Notes: generated from the sequence alone by a model not told the origin. Numbered from the stretch's first letter, positions 19,458 to 28,937 are shown. The stretch: DNA of 64,000 nt from Lachnospiraceae bacterium (GCA_017619615.1 JAFZRY010000007.1:1-64000), one strand, 5' to 3'. Program-made: numbers and translations.

Positions 19458-20651
19458 TTACTCATTGGTATAGTTGTCAAAGTAGCCCTGGATCAGGACG
19501 ACGGGCGTGCCTTTGTCGCCGGAGCCGCTGGTCAGGTCGCAGAGGGAGCCGATCAGATCGGTCAGCTGGCGGGGCGTGGTGCCTTCGGAGGCCATCTTGC
19601 CCACCAGGTTGGCGTCTTTCCGGCGGATGCTTTCGCGGATGGCGTCGCGGAGCGCTTCGCCGGAGAGGTCGGCGTAGTCGTTGTCCGCCAGGTATTTGAG
19701 CTTCAGTTCGTTCGGCGTGCCCTTGAGGCCGCTGGTGAAGAACGGGGAGACCATCGGGTCAGCCAGTTCCCAGATCTTGCCCTGCGGATCCTTGAAGGCG
19801 CCGTCGCCGTAGACCATGACTTCCACGTGGCGGCCGGTACGGAGCAGGATGCGGTTCTGGATGTCCTCGACCAGGCCCTGCGCGTCGCGCGGGAAGAGCT
19901 TGACCGTGTCCTCCGTGGCCTTGTTGGAGCCCAGCAGGCCGAAGTCCGCGTTGTAGCCGCTGCGGTTGATCGGCGCGTTCATGATCTCGGCCAGTGTGAA
20001 GACCTTCTTGGCGCCGGCCTTCTGCAACAGGCGCTTGGTGCGCGCGCGGGTGTGGATGTCGCAGTTGATCAGATGGTCCGCATAGGGCAGGATCTGCTGC
20101 GCGTGGTTGCCGAAGATGATCTCGACTTCGGCGCCGCAGCTTTCCGCCAGCTCGCGGTAGTAGGATACGTAGTTCATCCCGGTGAAGGGGTGGCGCGGCG
20201 TACCGAAGATGCGGTAGAACTGCTCCTCGGTCAGGACGTCGGAGTAGGGATTCACGCCGGATTCGTCCAGCTGGTCCAGCGTCATCAGCTCGTTGCCGAC
20301 TTCATCGGAGGGATAGCTCAGCATAATGACCAGCTTTTTGACACCCTTTGCGATGCCGCGCAGGCAGATGGCGAAGCGGTTCCGGGAGAGGATGGGGAAA
20401 AGGATCCCGACGGTCCCCCCGCCCAGCTTGGCCTTCACGTCCGCGGCGATGTCGTCCACGCTGCAGTAGTTGCCCTGCGAGCGGGCCACGACGGATTCCG
20501 TGACGGCGATCACGTCGCGGTCGCGGAGCGGAAAGCCCTCGGCTTCGGACGCCTGGAGCACGCTGTCGGTGACGATCTGCGCCAGATCGTCGCCCTGGCG
20601 GATGATGGGGCAGCGGATGCCCCGGGAAACGGTTCCGGTCATGCGGCTCAT
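19458..20651 (-). CDS. CofE-like (F420-0:gamma-glutamyl ligase family) protein
   Basis: 397 residues. The N-terminal IRCPIIRQGDDLAQIV, DRDVIAVTESVVARSQG and the later YGDGAF...GKIWELADP motifs belong to the F420_ligase family (PF01996), whose founder CofE adds glutamates to coenzyme F420. The protein is longer than CofE (about 250 residues) and is a clostridial branch with an extra central segment (about 110-215). No other F420 gene is in the window and clostridia of this type are not known to make F420, so the real acceptor is probably something else (inference). AGGAGG lies eight bases before ATG. Confidence 0.82.
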   Translation of the reverse strand: MSRMTGTVSRGIRCPIIRQGDDLAQIVTDSVLQASEAEGFPLRDRDVIAVTESVVARSQGNYCSVDDIAADVKAKLGGGTVGILFPILSRNRFAICLRGIAKGVKKLVIMLSYPSDEVGNELMTLDQLDESGVNPYSDVLTEEQFYRIFGTPRHPFTGMNYVSYYRELAESCGAEVEIIFGNHAQQILPYADHLINCDIHTRARTKRLLQKAGAKKVFTLAEIMNAPINRSGYNADFGLLGSNKATEDTVKLFPRDAQGLVEDIQNRILLRTGRHVEVMVYGDGAFKDPQGKIWELADPMVSPFFTSGLKGTPNELKLKYLADNDYADLSGEALRDAIRESIRRKDANLVGKMASEGTTPRQLTDLIGSLCDLTSGSGDKGTPVVLIQGYFDNYTNE

Positions 20652-20696
20652 GATGCTTTACCTCCTGACAAATGGGATGTTTCAAGTATCTTATAC

Positions 20697-20725
20697 ATTA
20701 TAATAGGGCAGAAGGAAATAATCAA
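20697..20725 (-). promoter_or_regulatory. Promoter of the CofE-like/aminotransferase unit
   Basis: On the minus strand: TTGATT (20720-20725), 17 bases, TATAAT (20697-20702). Confidence 0.75.
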
Positions 20726-20733
20726 TATGATTT

Positions 20734-22239
20734 TCAGCGCAGCCCGTACAGCTGCGTGTATTTCTCCTCCAGATACCGGACGTAATACCCCGGATCGAAC
20801 GGCCCGCCCAGCACGCGCTCCAGCAGTTCCTGCGGCGGGTACAGTTTGCCGTACTGCCAGATGTGTTCGCGGTTCCAGTCGTTGATCGGCTTAAGGTCGC
20901 CGCGCGCCAGGCACGCGTCCACGTCCACGGTCTCCTTCATGCGGGCCAGGATCTGCGCGCCGTAAGCGCTGCCCAGGGCGTAGGAGGGGAAGTAGCCCAC
21001 CATGCCGCCGCCCCAGTGGGAGTCCTGGAGGACGCCGCGGGTGTCGTCGGGAACGTCAACGCCCAGGTATTCTTTATACAGGGCATTCCAGGCGGCGGGA
21101 AGATCGGGGACGGCCAGGTCCCCGGCCATCAGCCGTTTTTCCAGCTCGTAGCGGACCATGACGTGCAGGCAGTAGGTCAGTTCGTCCGCCTTCGTGCGGA
21201 TCAGGGACGGCTGGGCCTTGTTGACGGCCTTCCAGAAATCCTCCGCGGTGACGCCGGCCATCTGCTGCGGGAATAGCTCCTGCACTTTCGGGAAAATGGT
21301 GCGGACGAAGGGCAGGCTGCGCGCGATGAGGTTTTCGTAGAAGCGGCTCTGGCTCTCGTGGATGCTCATCGAGACGCCGCCGTCCAGAACGGTGTAGGCC
21401 AGATCGTCCGCGCAGCCGGTCTCGTACAGGGCGTGGCCGCCTTCGTGGACGACGCTGAAGAGCGAGTAGGAGACGTTTCCGCGGTAGTAATGCGTGGTGA
21501 TGCGGGTGTCGAAGTGGGAACCCAGGCTGGTGGTGAAGGGATGCTCCGTGGTGGAGAGGCCGACATGGCCGCGGTCCAGACCGATGAGGTCCATCAGGTA
21601 GTAGGCGAGAGCTTCCTGCTCCGGCTCCGGGAAGTCGCCCAGGAGGCAGGCGTCGGAGACGGGCGGGGCGGCCAGGACTTTTTTCAGCAGCGGGACGACG
21701 CCGGCGTGGACGGCGGCGAAGAAGGCGTCGCAGGTCCTGCGGTCCAGGCCGGTCTCGTATTCGTTCAGCCAGTAATCGTAGGGGTCTTTTTCAGGCGCGG
21801 CATAGGCGGCGAAACGTTTTTTGGCGTCGAAGATCTGCTCCAGGTAAGGGGCGAAGGATGCGAAATCATCAGCGGCCTTGGCGCGGTGCCAGACGTCGTC
21901 GGACTCCACGAGGAGGCGGCGGTAGGCGAGGAATTCGTCCATCGGGATCTTCTGCATGAAGCGGAGGTCCTTGAGGAGCAGGAAGACCTGGCGCTGCTCC
22001 TTTGCCGTGAGTTCGTCCCGGTGCGCGTCCAGGAATTCCAGCAGGGAGACGGTCTCCGGGCCGGTGGCGAGGCGGTAGACTTCGCCGCTCAGGACGGGCA
22101 GCGTGCGGGCGCGGTTGGCCGCGGTGTTTTTCGGGGCGGTGGTGGCGCCGTCGTAGCTGATGAGGCCGAGGGCGTGGCGGTACGCGAACATTTTGGCCTG
22201 CAGGGCGGATAATTGGGAACGGGCTTCCTGAAGCTGCAT
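20734..22239 (-). CDS. M32 family metallocarboxypeptidase
   Basis: A 501-residue zinc carboxypeptidase (thermostable carboxypeptidase 1 type) that removes C-terminal residues from peptides in the cytosol. The zinc motif HEGGH starts at residue 265, followed by the family's ESQSRFYEN signature (glutamate ligand) and a C-terminal region ending RYLEEKYTQLYGLR. Length matches the family. I chose ATG at 22239, preceded by GGAGG at a good distance; longer in-frame starts have no homology to the family. The gene ends close to the CofE-like promoter. Confidence 0.94.
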   Translation of the reverse strand: MQLQEARSQLSALQAKMFAYRHALGLISYDGATTAPKNTAANRARTLPVLSGEVYRLATGPETVSLLEFLDAHRDELTAKEQRQVFLLLKDLRFMQKIPMDEFLAYRRLLVESDDVWHRAKAADDFASFAPYLEQIFDAKKRFAAYAAPEKDPYDYWLNEYETGLDRRTCDAFFAAVHAGVVPLLKKVLAAPPVSDACLLGDFPEPEQEALAYYLMDLIGLDRGHVGLSTTEHPFTTSLGSHFDTRITTHYYRGNVSYSLFSVVHEGGHALYETGCADDLAYTVLDGGVSMSIHESQSRFYENLIARSLPFVRTIFPKVQELFPQQMAGVTAEDFWKAVNKAQPSLIRTKADELTYCLHVMVRYELEKRLMAGDLAVPDLPAAWNALYKEYLGVDVPDDTRGVLQDSHWGGGMVGYFPSYALGSAYGAQILARMKETVDVDACLARGDLKPINDWNREHIWQYGKLYPPQELLERVLGGPFDPGYYVRYLEEKYTQLYGLR

Positions 22240-22336
22240 GGGGGACCTCCGGGACAGATGTTTTTTGCTGTATAAATGATACCATAACCGGAGGATAAAT
22301 GCTATAATAAAACAAATCGTGAAATAACATGATGGT

Positions 22337-22382
22337 GTCATTCTGAGCGAAGGTTCCGAAGGAACCGGAGTCGAAGAATCTG
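22337..22382 (+). repeat. GTCATTCTGA...CGAAGAAT palindromic element
   Basis: Nested inverted repeats: ATTCT (22340-22344) with AGAAT (22375-22379), and inside it GGTTCC-GAA-GGAACC (22352-22366). The same pattern occurs twice inside htpG (34353-34398 and 35037-35080). A possible -10 box (TATAAT, 22303-22308) lies upstream and would put the element in the leader of the next gene. Confidence 0.75.
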
Positions 22383-22413
22383 ACAGATTGGAAAGAAGAT
22401 CCGGGAGGCCCCC

Positions 22414-25023
22414 TTGAAGAAGATCACCCTCGCGCTGGCGGCGCATGTGGACGCCGGCAAAACGACGCTTGCGGAAGCCCTGCTGCATCAGGCAGGGGTG
22501 CTTCGCGTACCCGGACGGGTGGATAAGGGCGATACGGTGATGGATCATGCGGAAGCGGAGAGGCGCCGCGGAATCACGATCTTTGCGGGGGAAGCCTCGC
22601 TTCCGTGGAACGGGGCGGAGATCGGGCTGCTGGATACGCCCGGCCACGTGGATTTTTCCCCGGAGGCGGAGCGGGCGCTCCTGGCGGCGGACGCGGCGCT
22701 TCTGATCATCAGCGGGCTGGACGGCGTGCAGGCGCATACCCGGTCGCTCTGGCAGCTGCTGGCGCGGCGCGGCCTGCCCGTCCTGGTCTTCGTGTCAAAA
22801 ATGGACAGCGGCCGCCGGACCCGGGAAGACCTGCTGGAGGATCTGAAAGAGTCGCTGAAAGCGCCGTTCCTGCCCTGGGAAGTGCTGATCGAGGGCGGTG
22901 AGGAGACCGTGCTGCTGGACGAAAATCTGCTGGAGCAGTATCTGGCGGGCGGGGCCATCGGGCCGGAGGTCTGCGCGGACCTGATCCGCCGGCGGAAAGT
23001 CTTCCCCGTATTCTTTGGCAGCGGCCTGAAAGGCGAGGGCCTGGAGCCCCTGCTGGAGGCGGCCTGCCTGCTGGCGCAGGAGCAGGAAGAACAGGAGACC
23101 CGCCCCTTCCGGGGCCTGGTCTACAAGATAGATTTTGATGAGAAAGGCGCCCGCCAGACGCACGTCAAAGTGCTGGCGGGGACCGTGGCGGCGCGCGACA
23201 GCGTGGAGACCGGAGGCCCCGCACCGGAGAAGATCTCCTTCCTCCGCCGCTATACGGGCGGCCGCTTCACGCAGACGGAGCGCCTGGGCGCGGGCAGTCT
23301 CGGCGTGCTGATGGGCCTGGAAGGCGCGCGGCCCGGCGATATCCTGGGCGGCGGCGGGGAGGCTGCGGCGGACTTTTTCGAGCCCGTGATGCGCTACCGC
23401 CTGCACCTGCCGGACGGCGTGGATGCGGACACCGCCTACGCGAAACTCGCCCCGCTGGGCGAGGAAGACCCGTCCCTGAACCTGCGCTTCGCCCCCGGCC
23501 GCGCGGGCCTGACCGTCGACCTGATGGGCCCGGTACAGCAGGAGATCCTGACCGAGCGCATCCGCGCCATGACGGGCTGGGACGTGCGCATGGAAGAGGG
23601 CAGCATCCTGTACCGCGAGACGGTCTCGGGCTGCGCCGAAGGCGTGGGACATTATGAGCCGCTGCGCCATTACGCGGAGGTGCACGTGGCGCTCCGCACG
23701 CTGCCGCGGGGCACCGGGCTGGTGATCCGGGACGCGTCCGATCCCCGGAAACTGGAGCCGGTGCTGGCGGCCGGGATCGTCAAACTGCTGGCTTTGAAAA
23801 CCCACCGGGGCGTCCTGACCGGCGCGCCCGTGACCGATATGGAGATCGCGCTGCTCGGCGCGAAAGACCACGAAAAACATACCGAGGGCGGCGACATGCG
23901 CGAGGCCGCTTTCCGCGCCGTGCGCCAGGGCCTGATGACGCTGGAGGCCCGCGGACAGGCGCGCCTGCTGGAACCGTACCAGAACTTCCGCCTGCTGCTC
24001 CCGCCCGACAAACTGGGCCGGGCGCTGTCGGAACTCAAGGCGCGCGCCTGCGAAGCGGAGCAGGAGGGCATGGAGGCCGACCTGGCCATCATGACAGGCC
24101 GGGGCCCCGCCGCCTCCCTCCTGGGCTATGACCGCGAACTGGCCGCGTATACCGGCGGCCGCGCCCGCCTCCAGCTCTGGAACGGCGGATACGACCTGTG
24201 CCACAACACGGAGGAAGTCATCGCCGCCGCCGGCTACAGCGCCGAAGCGGACCGCGAAGATCCCTGCGATTCCGTCTTCTGCGCGCACGGCGCCGGCTTT
24301 TCGGTCCCCTGGGATCAGGTCCCGGACTACATGCATCTGCCGTACCTGCTGCCTACGGAGGACGATGAGCCGGCCGGCCCGAAGACCGCCCCTTCCGCCG
24401 GTCCTGCCGCCCCCCACGTCCGCGACCCGCGCGCCGCGGACGCGGAACTCGAAGCCATCATGCTCCGCGAATTCGGCCCCATCAAACGCCCCGTCGTCAC
24501 CGGCGTCACCCATACCAACGCGGGCCTGCCGCGCGGCCCGGAATTCCTTTCCCTCCCGGCCCACACCTACCTCATCGACGGCTACAACCTGATCTTCTTC
24601 TGGCCGGAAATGAAGGAACTTGCGGCGAAAAGCCTCGAAAACGCCCGTGAACAGCTGCTGCGCCGCCTGCAGAACTACGCGGCTTTCGCAGACAAAAAAA
24701 TGCTCGCGGTCTTCGACGGCTACCGCGTGGGCGGCGGCGCCGGGGAAACGCAGGAACTCCCCCACCTGACCGTCATCTACACGAAAGAGCACGAGACCGC
24801 CGACATGCTGATCGAGCGCTTCCTGGCCGAAAACAAAAAGACCGGCCGTTACGCCGTCGTCAGCAACGACAACCTCATCCGCCTTGCCGCTATCCGCCAG
24901 GGCGCCCTCCGCGTCCGCTGCGAGGAATTCCTGGACGAATACGCCGCCGCCATCGCCTCCCTGCAGGAACGCATGGAGCAGGAGGGCGGCCGCATCGGCA
25001 GCAAACTCGTGTGGAAGGAGTGA
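22414..25023 (+). CDS. EF-G/TetM-like translational GTPase fused to a NYN (Rae1/YacP-like) nuclease domain
   Basis: 869 residues. The first 640 or so form an elongation-factor-like GTPase close to ribosomal protection proteins: G1 AAHVDAGKTTL, G3 LLDTPGHVDF, then domains II-V. The G4 motif is SKMD (S128), not NKMD. A Pro/Ala-rich linker (about 640-705) joins a C-terminal NYN domain: LIDGYN (D722), VFDGYR (D768) and SNDN (D819) give the acidic site. Standalone Rae1 of Bacillus cuts mRNA in the ribosomal A site. The fusion suggests a GTPase that delivers a nuclease to ribosomes; this is inference. Start is TTG, five bases after GGGAGG. Annotation pipelines may call it tetracycline resistance, which is not shown. 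Confidence 0.88.
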   Translation: MKKITLALAAHVDAGKTTLAEALLHQAGVLRVPGRVDKGDTVMDHAEAERRRGITIFAGEASLPWNGAEIGLLDTPGHVDFSPEAERALLAADAALLIISGLDGVQAHTRSLWQLLARRGLPVLVFVSKMDSGRRTREDLLEDLKESLKAPFLPWEVLIEGGEETVLLDENLLEQYLAGGAIGPEVCADLIRRRKVFPVFFGSGLKGEGLEPLLEAACLLAQEQEEQETRPFRGLVYKIDFDEKGARQTHVKVLAGTVAARDSVETGGPAPEKISFLRRYTGGRFTQTERLGAGSLGVLMGLEGARPGDILGGGGEAAADFFEPVMRYRLHLPDGVDADTAYAKLAPLGEEDPSLNLRFAPGRAGLTVDLMGPVQQEILTERIRAMTGWDVRMEEGSILYRETVSGCAEGVGHYEPLRHYAEVHVALRTLPRGTGLVIRDASDPRKLEPVLAAGIVKLLALKTHRGVLTGAPVTDMEIALLGAKDHEKHTEGGDMREAAFRAVRQGLMTLEARGQARLLEPYQNFRLLLPPDKLGRALSELKARACEAEQEGMEADLAIMTGRGPAASLLGYDRELAAYTGGRARLQLWNGGYDLCHNTEEVIAAAGYSAEADREDPCDSVFCAHGAGFSVPWDQVPDYMHLPYLLPTEDDEPAGPKTAPSAGPAAPHVRDPRAADAELEAIMLREFGPIKRPVVTGVTHTNAGLPRGPEFLSLPAHTYLIDGYNLIFFWPEMKELAAKSLENAREQLLRRLQNYAAFADKKMLAVFDGYRVGGGAGETQELPHLTVIYTKEHETADMLIERFLAENKKTGRYAVVSNDNLIRLAAIRQGALRVRCEEFLDEYAAAIASLQERMEQEGGRIGSKLVWKE

Positions 25024-25024
25024 G

Positions 25025-25057
25025 AATCTGACAAAAGAACCGTCCCCCTGTCAGATT
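25025..25057 (-). repeat. GGGACGGTTC hairpin element between the GTPase-NYN gene and pheS
   Basis: Core 25029-25053 in reverse orientation; the stem extends outward as AATCTGACA/TGTCAGATT, immediately after the upstream stop codon. Confidence 0.8.
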
Positions 25058-25150
25058 CCCGCCTTATTTTCTACTTGTATTTCCCCAATCACCGCATTAT
25101 AATATTCGTTTGTAATACTATCGGGGAAGCGATTCCCCCGGGAGGCAGTT

Positions 25151-26170
25151 ATGCAGGAAAAACTGGCAAAAATCAGAGAGGAAGCGCTGGCGCGGCTGAA
25201 TGCCGCCGCGGATTCCGATGCGATCAATGAGATCCGTCTGGCTTATCTGGGCAAGAAAGGCCAGCTGACGGAAGTCTTAAAGGGCATGCGCGACGTGGCC
25301 CCGGAGGACCGCCCGAAGGTGGGCGAATGGGTGAACGACACCCGCAAGGCCATCGAGGCGAAGCTGGAGGAAGTCCAGAAGAAGGCCGCGGAAAAAGCGC
25401 TGGCCCTGCGCCTTGAGACCGAGACCATCGACGTGACCATGCCTGCCAAATCGGCGAGCCTGGGCCATCCCCATCCCAACACCCTCGCGCTCAAGGAACT
25501 GGAGCGCGTCTTCGTGGGCATGGGCTATGAAGTCGTGGAAGGCCCGGAGATCGAATACGACTACTACAATTTCGAGGCCCTGAACATCCCCGCCGGCCAC
25601 CCGGCCAAGGACGAGCAGGACACTTTCTATATCAACGACAAGATCCTGCTGAGGACCCAGACCTCGCCGGTGCAGGTCCGCACCATGGAGAAGACCAAGC
25701 CGCCCATCCGCATTGTGGCGCCGGGCCGCGTGTTCCGTTCGGACGACGTGGACGCCACCCACTCCCCCTGCTTCAATCAGGTGGAGGGCCTGGTGATCGA
25801 CAAACACATCACGTTCGCGGACCTCAAGGGCACGCTGGCGCAGTTCGCGCGCGAAATGTTCGGACCGGAGACCAAGGTCAAATTCCGGCCGCACCACTTC
25901 CCGTTCACCGAGCCCAGCGCGGAGATGGACGTGTCCTGCTTTAAGTGCGGCGGCAGGGGCTGCCGGATGTGCAAGGGCAGCGGCTGGATCGAGATCCTGG
26001 GCTGCGGCATGGTGCATCCGAAGGTCCTGCGCATGAGCGGCATCGACCCCGAGGAGTACTCCGGCTTCGCTTTCGGCATCGGCCTCGAGCGCATCACCCT
26101 GCTCAAGTACGAGATCGACGACATGCGCCTGCTGTACGAAAACGACGTGCGGTTCCTGAATCAATTCTGA
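25151..26170 (+). CDS. pheS: Phenylalanine--tRNA ligase alpha subunit
   Basis: 339 residues; with PheT it forms the (alpha-beta)2 enzyme that charges tRNA-Phe. An N-terminal coiled coil (about 1-85) precedes the class II catalytic core: motif 2 around RTHTSPVQVRTM-like sequence (here RTQTSPVQVRTMEK), FRSDDVDATHSP and motif 3 GFAFGIGLERITLLKY. Length is typical. GGGAGG precedes ATG. pheT starts nine bases after the stop. No T-box is visible upstream. Confidence 0.98.
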   Translation: MQEKLAKIREEALARLNAAADSDAINEIRLAYLGKKGQLTEVLKGMRDVAPEDRPKVGEWVNDTRKAIEAKLEEVQKKAAEKALALRLETETIDVTMPAKSASLGHPHPNTLALKELERVFVGMGYEVVEGPEIEYDYYNFEALNIPAGHPAKDEQDTFYINDKILLRTQTSPVQVRTMEKTKPPIRIVAPGRVFRSDDVDATHSPCFNQVEGLVIDKHITFADLKGTLAQFAREMFGPETKVKFRPHHFPFTEPSAEMDVSCFKCGGRGCRMCKGSGWIEILGCGMVHPKVLRMSGIDPEEYSGFAFGIGLERITLLKYEIDDMRLLYENDVRFLNQF

Positions 26171-26179
26171 GGTGGCGAG

Positions 26180-28609
26180 ATGAATACTTCCTATAACTGG
26201 ATCAAATCCTACGTCCCCGGCTTAAGCGCGGGCGACCAGGAATACTTCGATAAAATGACCCTTTCCGGCACCAAAGTGGAGGGCTTCACCCGTCTGGACA
26301 AAAATCTGGACCGCATCGTGGTGGGCCGCATCGAAAAACTGGAGCCCCATCCGAACGCGGACAAGCTGGTGGTGTGCCAGGTGAACGTCGGCGCGGAGGA
26401 ACCGCTGCAGATCGTGACCGGCGCCCCGAACGCGGCGGCGGGCCAGACCGTGATCGTCGTCCTGGACGGCGGCAAAGTCGCGGGCGACCACGACGGCCAC
26501 GTGGCGGAAGACGGCGTCGTCATCAAAGCCGGCGCCCTGCGCGGCGTCCCGTCCGCGGGCATGATGTGCTCCGTGGAGGAACTTGGCTTTGACCGCAACT
26601 TCTTCCCCGAAGCCCCCGAATACGGCATCTACGTCTTTCCGGAAGGCAGCGACGTAAAGCCGGGCGACGACGCCCTGGAGGCCCTGGGCCTGCGCGACAC
26701 GGTCTTCGAATACGAGATCACCTCCAACCGCGTGGACTGCTACAGCGTGCTGGGCATCGCGCGCGAAGCGGCGGCCACGTTCCGCCTGCCGTTCGTCCCG
26801 CCGGCCGTGCCGGTCACGGGCAACGGCGAGCAGGCCTCGGATTACATCGCCGTGGAAGTGGCGGACCCCGATCTGTGCCCGCGCTATACCGCGCGCGTGG
26901 TAAAGAACATTAAGTTCGGGCCGTCCCCGAAGTGGATGCAGGAGCGCCTGCGCGCCAGCGGCATCCGCCCCATCAACAACCTGGTGGACATCACCAACTA
27001 CGTGATGGAAGAGTACGGCCAGCCGATGCACGCGTTCGATTACGACACCATCGCGGGCCATAAGATCGTGGTGAAGCGCGCGCAGGACGGCGACCGCTTC
27101 GTGACCCTGGACGGCCAGGAGCGGCAGCTGGACGGCAACATGCTGATGATCTGCGACGGCGAGAAGGAGATCGGCATCGCCGGCATCATGGGCGGCGAGA
27201 ACTCCAAGATCACCGAAGACGTGCACACCATGGTCTTCGAATCCGCCTGCTTCAACGGCGTGAACATCCGCCTGTCCGCGAAGCGCCTGGGCCTGCGCAC
27301 CGACGCCTCCGGCAAGTTCGAAAAGGGCCTGGATCCGGAGAACGCCCTGGCCGCCATCGACCGCGCATGCGCACTGGTCGAGGAACTCGGCTGCGGCGAA
27401 GTGGTCGGCGGCGTCGTGGACGTCTACGCGAAGAAGCCCGAACGCCGCGAGATCCCGTTCCGTCCGGACTGGATCAACAACTTCCTGGGCACCGACCTTT
27501 CCGAAGAGACCATGCTCGGCTACTTCCCGCCCCTGGCGCTCGAATACGACCCCGCCCGCCGCGCCGTGAAGATCCCGACCTTCCGTCAGGACCTGGAAGG
27601 CGAAGCGGATCTGGCGGAGGAAGTGGCCCGCTTCTACGGCTATGACAAGATCCCGGTGACCCTGCCCCGCGGCGAAGCCACCGCAGGCAAACTGTCCTAC
27701 AAGAACCGCGTGGAGGATCTGGCCGGCCAGGTCATGGAATACTGCGGCTTCAGCCAGGCCATGAATTTCTCCTTCGAAAGCCCGAAGGTATGGGATAAAC
27801 TGCGCCTGCCGGCGGATTCCCCGCTGCGTCAGGCCGTGACCATCATGAACCCCCTGGGCGAGGACTACAGCATCATGCGCACCCTCCCGCTGGGCGGCAT
27901 GCTGACCTCCCTGGCCACCAACGCGAGCCGCCGCAACAAGAACGCGCGCCTCTACGAACTGGCCAACATCTACCTGCCCAAGGCCCTGCCGCTCACGGAA
28001 CTCCCGGATGAGCGCCGCCAGCTGTGCTTCGGATTCTACGGCGAAGGCGACTTCTTCACGCTGAAGGCCGCCGCGGAGGAACTCCTGCGCAAGGCCGGCA
28101 TGAAGGGCCTGCCCGAGTATGAAAACACCGGCGCGTACCCGTTCTTCCACCCGGGGCGCCAGGCGGTCCTGCGCTATGAAGGCACGGAACTGGGTTATCT
28201 GGGCGAAGTGCATCCGCTGGTTGCCGAGGCCTTCGGCCTGGCCGAGCGCGCGTATATCGCCGTCGTGGATCTGCCGGCCCTGCTGCCGTTCACGAACCTG
28301 GACCACCAGAAGTTCGAAGGCATCGCCCGCTTCCCGGCGGTGAGCCGCGACCTCGCCATGGTCATGGACAAGAAGATGCCCGTGGGCGAAGTGGAGAAGA
28401 TCCTGCGCCAGCGCAGCGGCAAGCTCCTGGAATCCGTGGAACTGTTCGACGTGTATGAAGGCGCGCAGGTCGGCGAAGGCAAAAAATCCGTCGCCTACAA
28501 GCTGGTGCTCCGCGCGAAGGACCGCACGCTGGAGGAGAAGGACATCACCGCCGTGATGAACAAGATCCTGAACGGCCTGTCCCAGAAGGGCATTGAATTA
28601 AGAAGTTAA
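26180..28609 (+). CDS. pheT: Phenylalanine--tRNA ligase beta subunit
   Basis: 809 residues, the full bacterial length. Domains in order: EMAP-like tRNA-binding domain (about 40-150), the B3/B4 editing domain that removes mischarged tyrosine (about 210-390), B5 (about 405-475), a catalytic-like core, and the C-terminal anticodon-binding FDX-ACB domain (KFEGIARFPAVSRDLAMVMD to the end). Co-transcribed with pheS. Confidence 0.98.
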   Translation: MNTSYNWIKSYVPGLSAGDQEYFDKMTLSGTKVEGFTRLDKNLDRIVVGRIEKLEPHPNADKLVVCQVNVGAEEPLQIVTGAPNAAAGQTVIVVLDGGKVAGDHDGHVAEDGVVIKAGALRGVPSAGMMCSVEELGFDRNFFPEAPEYGIYVFPEGSDVKPGDDALEALGLRDTVFEYEITSNRVDCYSVLGIAREAAATFRLPFVPPAVPVTGNGEQASDYIAVEVADPDLCPRYTARVVKNIKFGPSPKWMQERLRASGIRPINNLVDITNYVMEEYGQPMHAFDYDTIAGHKIVVKRAQDGDRFVTLDGQERQLDGNMLMICDGEKEIGIAGIMGGENSKITEDVHTMVFESACFNGVNIRLSAKRLGLRTDASGKFEKGLDPENALAAIDRACALVEELGCGEVVGGVVDVYAKKPERREIPFRPDWINNFLGTDLSEETMLGYFPPLALEYDPARRAVKIPTFRQDLEGEADLAEEVARFYGYDKIPVTLPRGEATAGKLSYKNRVEDLAGQVMEYCGFSQAMNFSFESPKVWDKLRLPADSPLRQAVTIMNPLGEDYSIMRTLPLGGMLTSLATNASRRNKNARLYELANIYLPKALPLTELPDERRQLCFGFYGEGDFFTLKAAAEELLRKAGMKGLPEYENTGAYPFFHPGRQAVLRYEGTELGYLGEVHPLVAEAFGLAERAYIAVVDLPALLPFTNLDHQKFEGIARFPAVSRDLAMVMDKKMPVGEVEKILRQRSGKLLESVELFDVYEGAQVGEGKKSVAYKLVLRAKDRTLEEKDITAVMNKILNGLSQKGIELRS

Positions 28610-28618
28610 AAAAAGTGC

Positions 28619-28647
28619 TTGCAATCCGCCGGGGTTGGTGCTATCAT
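28619..28647 (+). promoter_or_regulatory. Promoter of secG
   Basis: TTGCAA (28619-28624), 17 bases, TATCAT (28642-28647), immediately after pheT. Confidence 0.65.
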
Positions 28648-28679
28648 AATCTGGCGTTTGTTCAGGAGGATAGAACAAG

Positions 28680-28937
28680 ATGAACACAGTTATCACCATA
28701 CTGACCATTTTATTAGCCATTATCAGCGTCGGTCTGATCGTTCTGGTGATGCTCCAGGAAGGCAATGAAAAGGGCCTGTCCGGCAGCATCGTCGGCGGTA
28801 TGTCCGAGACCAGCTATGCTGCGAAGAACAGCGGCCGCACCAAGGAAGGCCAGCTGCGGAAGTACACCCGCATCGTCCTGGCGGCTTTCATGTTCATCGC
28901 GCTGCTCATCGGCTTCCTGCAGAAGTTCGTCAAATAA
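28680..28937 (+). CDS. secG: Preprotein translocase subunit SecG
   Basis: An 85-residue membrane protein with two helices (2-23 and 62-82) and the conserved cytosolic loop LQEGNEKGLSGSIVGG between them. SecG joins SecYE and helps SecA-driven protein export. Length and topology are typical. AGGAGG lies before ATG. The next gene is smpB, a common Firmicutes order (secG-rnr-smpB), but rnr is missing here. Confidence 0.96.
   Translation: MNTVITILTILLAIISVGLIVLVMLQEGNEKGLSGSIVGGMSETSYAAKNSGRTKEGQLRKYTRIVLAAFMFIALLIGFLQKFVK

Noticed and set aside
20734-22737. Longer start of the M32 peptidase, up to 22737
   Set aside because: The extra 166 residues read through the intergenic region and the repeat at 22337. 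ATG at 22239 has a clear GGAGG site and gives the family length.
22414-25023. Tetracycline resistance gene
   Set aside because: The GTPase part resembles ribosomal protection proteins, but the altered G4 motif and fused NYN domain argue for another role; resistance cannot be read from sequence.
25058-25150. T-box upstream of pheS
   Set aside because: There is no AGGGTGGNACCGCG sequence or stem I pattern; only a short GGGGAA/TTCCCC hairpin is present.
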